This document shows, in pieces, positions 56,542 through 64,000 of a DNA stretch of 64,000 nt. The notes beneath the pieces are model-generated. The model was not told the DNA's origin and made no database searches. It saw nothing but the letters and a program-made list of their open reading frames with translations. Origin of the DNA: Coprinopsis marcescibilis (lineage: Eukaryota > Basidiomycota > Agaricomycetes > Agaricales > Psathyrellaceae). Made by a program: the position numbers and the translations under genes. The stretch covers positions 80,713-144,712 of the forward strand of contig ML210199.1 in the NCBI GenBank assembly GCA_004369085.1, written 5' to 3'. Positions within the stretch are counted from its first letter, which is position 1, and every line of letters begins with the position of its first letter.

Positions 56542-58332
56542 TGGTTCTGGCGCTGAGTTTATATACTATTTCGGTTGCTGATTTAAGTTGGAAAGGACAA
56601 CGATATTTTTGCGGCCTTGGTTGAAGACAAATTACTACAAGCGAGCATTCGTGGAAAGTCGATTAATCGCCGCCCTGCCGCTTATAGGGCACCTGGCCCC
56701 TGTCTCCGCTCATATCAATAATCATGGTAGGTCAAGTTCAAATCACCAGGCATCTTATCCGCTTGAATTATGATGCTCTACGGACCTGCTGAGCCACGTA
56801 TTAGCGCCTCGGGCAAATTAAAGTGACATTGTGTCCTCAAACTGTGCCTCACCGCAGTCTACCGGGCACCCGGGAAAGTTATTTTTATCCGATAGCAAGG
56901 CCAGTTGCAGCCTTCGCTGGCAATGGCGCTTTGATACACATTATCTCTACATCGATAACGGTGACCTATGCTGTAAATGCGATCCAACATTATACGTGAG
57001 ACAGCACACTTCGATTAGATCGTGGCTGTGACGCTGCCATCAGGCATTTCGACGGGCCTCTTCCCTGCTCTTCCATTGCCGCATATCAAATACGAGGCTC
57101 TTACCAATATCGTGTGACTCTGAGACCAACCCATATTATGGTGTCATTCACATTCTGTAATGGTATCATTACTATAGCCAGTTGTTACGAGTTATGAGTT
57201 TCTTGCGATGGAGACCGGACATGAAGTAACCTGAATATATGTATATGTGTCAGGGGCCTGTCCTGTTGCTCGGTCGCGCCCGCATTCTATCCGATTGCGC
57301 CTTGCCTGTGAGCTTCGTAACCTCATCCTATTCAATGTCTTATCTACTAAGTCTTGTATGTGTAGGGAGGCCTTTGGTAGGCCAGGATGCTCAATATATT
57401 GTGCAGGTCATGACTGCGACTTGAGGGCGCCGGCGAGCATTGATATTGAACTTTCTCCGATGGGCGCTATATGCCATGAGCGATACAGACAACCAAAAAC
57501 CATGGCTTGCTGGTGCAATCAAGCCCTCTCTACATTTCCGTGCATTGTCAGACCATGTCGCATATCTTCCGAGGTCGTGCTGCGCAGACTACATAGCTGA
57601 TGTGAAATGATCGCAATTTGATATTACCCACAAGTAACCTAGTACAATACCTAAGAAGTCACCGTTTCGGTAACACAGTCCTCCACTGAGAAGCTCTCCT
57701 TTGGCCAGCTATTTGACTTTTGATGATCTCACTCTCTCGGAGCTGGATCGACGTGTAGCTTGAGCGGGTGTCATTATGTCCAATGTCCATCGATTTTAAC
57801 TTTGACATACCGTCGGTATCAACTGTAGATCTTGGCTCTGTGCCAACATAGCGGGCTCGGAGCGGTGACACCCTTCTATCATGACTGTGATCGGAGCAAG
57901 CACCCCTGCGTGGAAACGATTGGTGGGCTATTTCTGTGTGCTGTGTGAGAACCTGACTCACTAGCCTTCACTAAAACATTATGGAGCTTTTCAGCCTGTA
58001 GAAGCGTCAGGCAGTACTTCAGCACCCCACGAGTGTACTCAAACGCAGAATCGGAAGGGACCAGGCACCTACTCGGCACGAGGCTCGTATGAGCGGGATG
58101 TCAGTACGTACGATATACCTAAAATAACGATAGTGGTTTTGATGATCCACTCTCCCGGTTCGCACAGCGTTCTCATGTCAACCGCTGAGGATTTCATGTT
58201 CCTCTGTCCCTGACCTCATCCTGACTCGGAACTCAACCATCCTCCACATCGACACTCGATGCCATTCCTTTGAAAGCTAGCAATCCCTCAGTCTGCCGCC
58301 CTCGCTCTCCCGATCGAAGGAGAGAAACGAAG
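56542..58332. other. intergenic, 1.8 kb
   Basis: No supported gene. Scattered ORFs up to 117 codons carry no recognisable motif. The right end is the promoter of the membrane gene at 58333. Confidence 0.35.
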
Positions 58333-60243
58333 ATGGACCCAGCTCAAATAAACGCCTTGAGAACCAGCATAGTGATCACAAAGGTATGTCCTGGCTTCTG
58401 ACCAGTCACTTCCTGGAGTTGACCCGCGATTTAGTTCTCATACGGTGAGAATCTCGAGCGGCCAGCGACTTTCAGCCGCTAAATCGCCCACCTTTCCAGT
58501 GATTGCCGCTTCGATTCTGTTCTGGGACATAGCCTTGACATTCAGGGTAGAGGTGTGCATGTATGGCTGGTGTTAGTGTGTGTGCCTGCCTGAAAATTTG
58601 CGGTGTCTAGGTTGCGACTGTGTGGAAGTCAAAAAAAACCTTGGGAACAACGTTATTCTTTATTGTGAGTACAACGCAGCTGGTAGTGTACCTTGGCTGA
58701 CCATTTCATAGAACCGTTACCTGGCACCCGCCTCAGCAATTTTGGATCTCTATGGTCCGTATAGCGGTGATATGCCTCAGTCAAGAGCAGTACCTGACAA
58801 TCTAAAAGCCCAAGTGATCCATGACCCCGGTATATCAGTAAGTGGGCGATTCCTGTTCAACCCCACGTACTTAAATCGTCTACTTAGTTGTAAAATGCCC
58901 TTTATTCTTTCGATGCATCGATCTCACACATCACTAGCTGCCGTAACTACTACTTCGTGTCTACAGTACTCACTGCCACGGCGGTTGGGACCGTTGAAGG
59001 TACGCCGATTCGTTTGTGTATCCTATAACCTGACTTGAATGCATCTAGCCATTCTTGTGATGAGAACGCATGCACTCTATCGGAATCGGAGGCTTCTTTA
59101 TTTGCTTTCTTTCCTTGCATTCGTGAGTTTGTACGGACTCTGCACACATTCTGCTTGCTGATTTCGGCATCGAAGATATCAGCGGGCGGGATGCTCGTTC
59201 TCTGGCTCATTATATTAACTAAGTACGCTCAATGTACGTACTGGTCGACTTCTTGCCGTGCTGCTGGCTAATCACAGCTAACTAGACGGGCTCGCCGCCA
59301 AGCTGGGTCTCTCAGGGTGCACCGTCACATGCTCATCTGAATCGAGGTCCATGTGTGTATACCTTTCCATCGCCTTTTGGTCCCAGTTCACATTCTTCGA
59401 GACTGGTAAGCAGATGTGCGATCATCTTATATATCAACCGTCACTTACTTCGAACGCTCAAACATTAGTGGTGTTCGCTATGACAGCATGGAAGTCGTTT
59501 GTGTTTTGTAAGCTCGATTTGGGGTAAAATCTGCACAATCAACTCATCCGTCAATTTTCAGATAAAAGGTCACAGAGCACGCAAGCTCGTCGCCTGCTCA
59601 CGGTTCTATTTATAGATGGTGAGCTAGACATAGTTAGGCTCGCCTATATCATTTAACAAATGTCTGATTTTTGTTAGGAATGGTTTACTACTTTAGTGAG
59701 TCGTCACTGGAGTTCATCAAGAACATCGCTTACGTGCTAACCGATCCAACCCAGTAATAATTGGTACGTTAGCTCTGACTCTACTCCTCTTGATCAGACA
59801 GTCTCAACATCATGACAATAGGTGCCGCTGGCTTAAACTTCTTCGTGTGGATTTTCAATCCAGGCTCGAGCTCTTCTGCAGTTGGGTAAGGCATTTTCAT
59901 AGTCCTCAACCTCAAACCGTCATTGCGCCTTACTGATGACCACCGCAGAATTTTGAAAAGCCTGCAAGCCACAATAGCGTCCAGGTATGATTCATGTGAA
60001 TGACCAACATGATTGGAGTTAACCAAGGTCGCTCATCTCCACAGGCTCCTTTTGAATATTCGCGGGATGCTTGAATCTGCAACAGACGAGACACCGTCAC
60101 ACGGAGACGGAGCTCAACTGACAGAGTATTCAAGAAGGGGGCCGTACAATCTTCAAGTCCATGTAACGTCGACAGTAACGTCTACAGTCGAACAAGATAC
60201 TCTAGAGTTGAATACCCTTCGATCTCAACGGCGAACGAAGTGA
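58333..60243 (+). CDS. multi-pass membrane protein, DUF6533 type, copy 1
   Basis: An integral membrane protein of a family common in basidiomycetes, often near seven passes, with function unknown. The first exons are 58333-58383 (MDPAQINALRTSIVITK), a 10-nt micro-exon 58435-58444, 58500-58552 (IAASILFWDIALTFRVE, the DUF6533 signature) and 58611-58664. The next starts NRYLAPASAILDLY. Later exons include VLTATAVGTVEG, AILVMRTHALYRNRRLLYLL, VVFAMTAWKSFVF and QARRLLTVLFIDGMVYYF. The last exon begins near 60043 with RLLLNIRGMLESATDETP and ends with a hydrophilic Thr/Ser tail at 60243. Ten or more exons. It is a tandem paralogue of the gene at 61289, and the exon scheme is the same. Confidence 0.7.
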
Positions 60244-61288
60244 GTACTGTGCAACTCCCTGGTTAGTCACCATTGATGGTTTACGACATGTGTCTGTAGA
60301 CGATATGTATGTTCTCGTCCATAGTCCTCAATGTATATGAGTAGGCCATCGTCAATAGATGACATACATACCGGGCTTACACAATCAGAGATGATGTACT
60401 CAGCAACTCGAGAGTTGATATTGGATCCAGGGACTCCGCGCATATATACATGTAGCCTAGCCTTCAAGGCGTCTATTTCTATTGGCCCGAGAGGAGATAG
60501 CCACCGCCCGGGGTGATGATCACGGTTTCTCAACCTCATAATCAAAATAATCTCACCAACGATCCGTATGGGCGCTCAGCGCTCAGTGCCAGTGTCCGTT
60601 AAGCTCGTCCCCGGGGATGAGTATTGTGCGGCCTTGCAGTGTACGCGCCGGCCACAAGTAGGTTATATTTGACCTAACACACCGTACATTTATCTTAGAC
60701 CCGAAATAGAGTAATAGCCTCGAGACACAATCCCCTGAGCGGCACGGCATTGAGGTTGACCATTTAGTCTTTCAGGACTCAGTCCCCACATAAATGAGCT
60801 ATGGGCTCACCACCTGTTTGTCCCGACTCGTTACTCTGCTCGGTGTCTGGTGACGGTCTGGGATGGGAGCCTATCATTCCGTAAGGTGACTTAAACGCCG
60901 GACCTTCAAATTACCTTCTTTGGCCATATCTTGTTCACAGCAAGTTCGTAACACTGACATCACTTCCCTATGAAATTTACGGGCACTAAAACTCGAAACA
61001 GCCAAGTGTATTTGATATAACCGCAGCCTCCCATTAGCGGTGGACTACAAAGTGCCACGTCGCCCAGGTCCTGTTACTTCCACTACTTCGCCGCACGTAC
61101 ACATAGCGTTCAAGGTCACAGGTACGTGCATTCTATACTTGGCATTCGGTCTGACACGCTGCCGCACTGTCCGAGATACCGAGCGTGCATATCAGAGCAC
61201 GGCCCCATACAAACACAGATGCTGATATTTCAAGCAATCCACACAGTAGTCAGCCTGTCTTCTTCCCCAGTCGCTCCAGGTGGCATCC
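60244..61288. other. intergenic between tandem membrane genes
   Basis: About 1 kb with no supported gene. A short direct repeat (gcgctcagcgctcag) is at about 60571-60585. It contains the 3' region of copy 1 and the promoter of copy 2. Confidence 0.35.
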
Positions 61289-63185
61289 ATGCAGCCAGAG
61301 GATGCAGCCATTGTAGCAAGAAGAATAGTTTTAACCAAGGCGAGTCGGCGCGGTGACTTCGCTCGTCGAATGCTAATGACACGCATCCAGTATAGCTACA
61401 GTATGTTGCATCAACCGCGATATCGAACCAGCTTTTAACTAGCCTTAGCTTCGTCCCTGACAATTGTGCTCTTCGACATGGTTCTCACTGTTGGCCGAGA
61501 GGTACGTGCGATCAATATAATAGTCCAACCCTTGAAAGCGCTCACAGATAGCTACCACAGGTTAAAACTGTCTGGGGAAGTCGTATGACGGTTGGATTGG
61601 GAATCTTCCTCCTAGTGAGCTATATTCATCTAGGTTCGGAGGAGCCTTGAGCTGATCGGCGACGCACAGAACAGATACATTCCGCCACTGATACTCCTAT
61701 TGGATCTCGCAGGTAGATTTGACTTCTTCCGGATTCACCATTTACTAACAGTAACCTTGGAGCTATCGGCAACGCTCAACTCACTGGGGAGGATTATGTG
61801 GTGAGAATCATGCCCGAAATCTATCACTGCTTGTAAGGTCATAACATGCTGACGAAAATCTACGTGAAAGGCGTCGTAATTACCATTCAAGCATCTGTGC
61901 TTTCGTCCCTCTCACAAAATCTTTCTACAGTTGCCGGAATCTGTCGCTGGCGTCTACACTTTTGACCATTCCAATGGTTTCTGTCACCAAAGGTACTTGT
62001 GACTTGTGTGCTTATCCGAGGGGTAACACCCGAAGAGAATACTAAACACATTTTCCGATTTCTGCATAAGTCATCCTCATCATGAGGACCCACGCTCTTT
62101 ACCAGAGCCGGAAAGTCCTCTACGGGTTAACTGCCTTTGCCTCTGTACGACTCTTCCCATTCTACTTCTGTGCCCTAGCTCCGGTTAACGGAAGAACCCC
62201 AGGCCTGTGTCATACACATGATAGTAAACTGGGTAGTGATGGTAGTTCACTTGCCGACACATTTTGGTAAGCGCGTTCCTCTGATGCGTAGACACCAACC
62301 CCGGCGATATCTACTGACTTTCTTGCCATTAATATAGACCCGACTCACAGTGAAATCGATGTTCTGGGCTGCTTACCCAGCTGCACAAGTGCACTTTGTC
62401 GAAGACTTTCGATCTCATTTTGGAGTCTTTTCCTCCTGTTCGAGTCCGGTAAGTGTTATGATGCGAAATGTGGGAACACTTTGACGCATTCCCCCCAGTA
62501 GTGTTCTTTATGACAGCATGGAAAATATGCTCGACGTGTAAGTGTTCAGAGCTTGACAATAACCACCGTAGTTCCTTTGAGCTCTAACTACCATTTCCCA
62601 TAGATTCCATTTCCAGAAGGGAGTTCACGTATTATAGGCGCAGTCGGAGGTTGATTCATGTTTTGATTAGGGATGGTAAGTTTACCACCACCCTGCGTAC
62701 AAATCACAATGCTAACTGGATCGCAGGTCTCATATACTACCTTCGTACGTGAGTGTTTCTTTTTTCTCTTGCCATGACTTATGCAAACGCTATGTTTCCA
62801 GTAATCATTTGTACGTTACAACTAGCCCGCTTCTTTTGGATGTGTGTCTGATGACGTCACTCAGGCGCTTTGATGGTTACCTTCTTTCTTTGGCTGTTCA
62901 ACCCGTTCGCACTGTATCTGGGAATTGGGTGAGCGAGAGTTTTACTGTATCTAACCCGAGGACTACTTTCAATTGAAACACACCGAATCTCACAGCGTAT
63001 TAAAGACGTTACAAGTAACATTGTGTTCAAGGTAAGCTTCTACATCGACATAACAGCACAGTCCCCAATGCTTGCATTTCTCTGACAGGATACTCATGAA
63101 TATTCGGGGTATCGTTGAATCGAATTCTAGTTCCGTCTCAAGTGTTTCTTTATCGACATTTGAGGCTGCAGATGACATACATTAA
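61289..63185 (+). CDS. multi-pass membrane protein, DUF6533 type, copy 2
   Basis: The tandem paralogue of the gene at 58333. Exons begin 61289-61339 (MQPEDAAIVARRIVLTK), a 10-nt micro-exon 61391-61400, 61449-61501 (SLTIVLFDMVLTVGRE) and 61561-61614 (VKTVWGSRMTVGLGIFLL). Their lengths (51, 10, 53, 54) equal those of copy 1. The next block is NRYIPPLILLLDLAG. Later blocks are RTHALYQSRKVLYGLTAFAS, VVLYDSMENML/VVFFMTAWKICST (frame partly uncertain) and YRRSRRLIHVLIRDGLIYYL. The end is RILMNIRGIVESNSSSVSS, with a stop at 63183. Intron 1 starts with GC rather than GT, so it would be a GC-AG intron or a worn donor. The middle exons (about 61930-62560) were not fully resolved, so minor damage cannot be excluded. 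Confidence 0.65.
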
Positions 63186-63523
63186 TTGATAGCATAAAAC
63201 CGACGATGTTCTTCTGTGTTCATTCTGTTTATGAGGGACAAAAGGCGCCTCGGCGAGTTCACCGTCGTAATATAAATAAATACTTAGTAGAATGAGCAGG
63301 CCGTATTTTGGGTTACTGCCACCAGGTCAGGCCTTCAGGCACACATACTTAGCCCCTTTTTCTGTGATTTGTCTGTATTTGGGTTTTACGCGGCAGCCGC
63401 CGGCCTCGATTTTGTTGTCAATGTCAGCTTGGGTTGTTCCCGTCGTTGATCCACACATTCTCGTTGTATGACCCTGGCTTAGCTGCTAGCAACGGCGCTG
63501 CAGTGGAGCATTTTGCACGAATA
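63186..63523. other. intergenic
   Basis: A short spacer of about 340 bases, with no feature beyond being the likely promoter of the F-box-like gene. Confidence 0.35.
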
Positions 63524-64000
63524 ATGTCGCCCTCAGAGAGCGAGGATGAAGCAAATGTCGATGCAGTACGGCCAATACCGAGTCGACGAGCGGTTCTCAT
63601 GAATCAAGAGCTTTTGGCGATCATCTTCGACCTACTCTGCGACCCGAACCCAAGCCACGACGACGACATATCTGACAAAGTAACCCTCCGGGCTGCAGGG
63701 CTGACATGCAGGACTTTCTACGAACCTGCCATGGACAGTCTTTGGAAGTCGATGATAGACTTGAGTCCGCTCTTTCTCATGCTACCCGGGGCTTTTCTTC
63801 AGAGCGGCAAGTTTGTGAGTAATTTGTTTGTGTCGGCGCTTTTGCTTGCTTACACTGGGATAGTACATCTTGAGCGTCATTGCGATACGGCATGCATCTC
63901 TGGAACGCTTTATCCTGCATGCGCGACGAATCCGGTTCGCGACGCTCGGCGTTTGGGATACCAAATTTTCCACGCAATTCTGGATGAAAGCTTCGAAGAC
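63524..64000 (+). CDS. F-box-like protein, partial
   Basis: The start MSPSESEDEANVDAVRPIPS (63524) leads into a likely F-box-type helix pair: LMNQELLAIIFDLLCDP, then LRAAGLTCRTFYEPAMDSLW. In basidiomycete F-box proteins this is followed by LWKSMIDLSPLFLMLPG, as here. The exon ends at 63814, and a 49-nt intron joins it to 63864 (YILSVIAIRHASLERFILHA). The gene runs off the window. Such proteins usually link a substrate to the SCF ubiquitin ligase through Skp1. The target is unknown. Confidence 0.65.
   Translation, partial: MSPSESEDEANVDAVRPIPSRRAVLMNQELLAIIFDLLCDPNPSHDDDISDKVTLRAAGLTCRTFYEPAMDSLWKSMIDLSPLFLMLPGAFLQSGKFVSNLFVSALLLAYTGIVHLERHCDTACISGTLYPACATNPVRDARRLGYQIFHAILDESFED

Noticed and set aside
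56588..57600. Several ORFs of 60-117 codons between the FunK1 relic and the membrane genes
   Set aside because: No family motif or convincing splice pattern, and their frames conflict with one another.
58333..63185. Pheromone receptors (STE3-type)
   Set aside because: Multi-pass layout and tandem arrangement could suggest a mating locus, but the signatures (DUF6533 start, RTHALY) differ from STE3, and no pheromone precursor with a CaaX end was seen nearby.

Overview
The window looks like nuclear DNA of a mushroom-forming basidiomycete (Agaricomycetes, Agaricales-like). The evidence is the many 45-65 nt GT-AG introns, two FunK1-type protein kinases, an alpha-kinase relic, a DUF2235 hydrolase, tandem multi-pass genes of the DUF6533 type, a GMC flavin oxidoreductase and a Zn2Cys6 transcription factor. 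The genus cannot be fixed from sequence alone.

The left part (1-28 kb) is an accessory region that has been broken up by insertions. It starts with a FunK1 kinase (1.2-3.4 kb), then two divergent P-loop GTPase genes (3.8-6.8 kb) that share a 185-bp promoter. The right-hand GTPase locus has a diverged second copy at 26.1-28.0 kb. Copy 2 serves as an empty-site reference for copy 1. Compared with it, copy 1 has gained a 768-bp TA-flanked MITE (7118-7885), a roughly 6-kb block with a decayed alpha-kinase gene, and a 6.3-kb element (14323-20633). That element has terminal inverted repeats of about 95 bp, a 10-bp target duplication, and Gag, RT/RNase H and tyrosine-recombinase sequences inside. 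Next come a decayed DUF2235-WD40 fusion gene (21.1-24.7 kb) and a 614-bp hAT-like MITE with an 8-bp target duplication (25402-26015).

The middle part (28-49 kb) is more ordinary: two low-complexity proteins, a small membrane protein, a tandem pair of NmrA/EasG-like oxidoreductases (first broken, second intact), the VPS10 sorting receptor, a Zn2Cys6 regulator and a large nuclear coiled-coil protein.

The right part (49-64 kb) holds a third MITE (50176-50871), a secreted and probably GPI-anchored GMC oxidoreductase, a broken FunK1 kinase, two tandem multi-pass membrane genes with identical starting exon lengths including a 10-nt micro-exon, and the start of an F-box-like gene.

Many of the broken genes carry TGA where a homologue has, or probably had, CGA, which fits C-to-T decay at CpG. 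I saw no rRNA gene, convincing tRNA gene or CRISPR array. Exon limits come from reading splice signals and frames by eye, and most of the introns in the largest genes were not resolved one by one.
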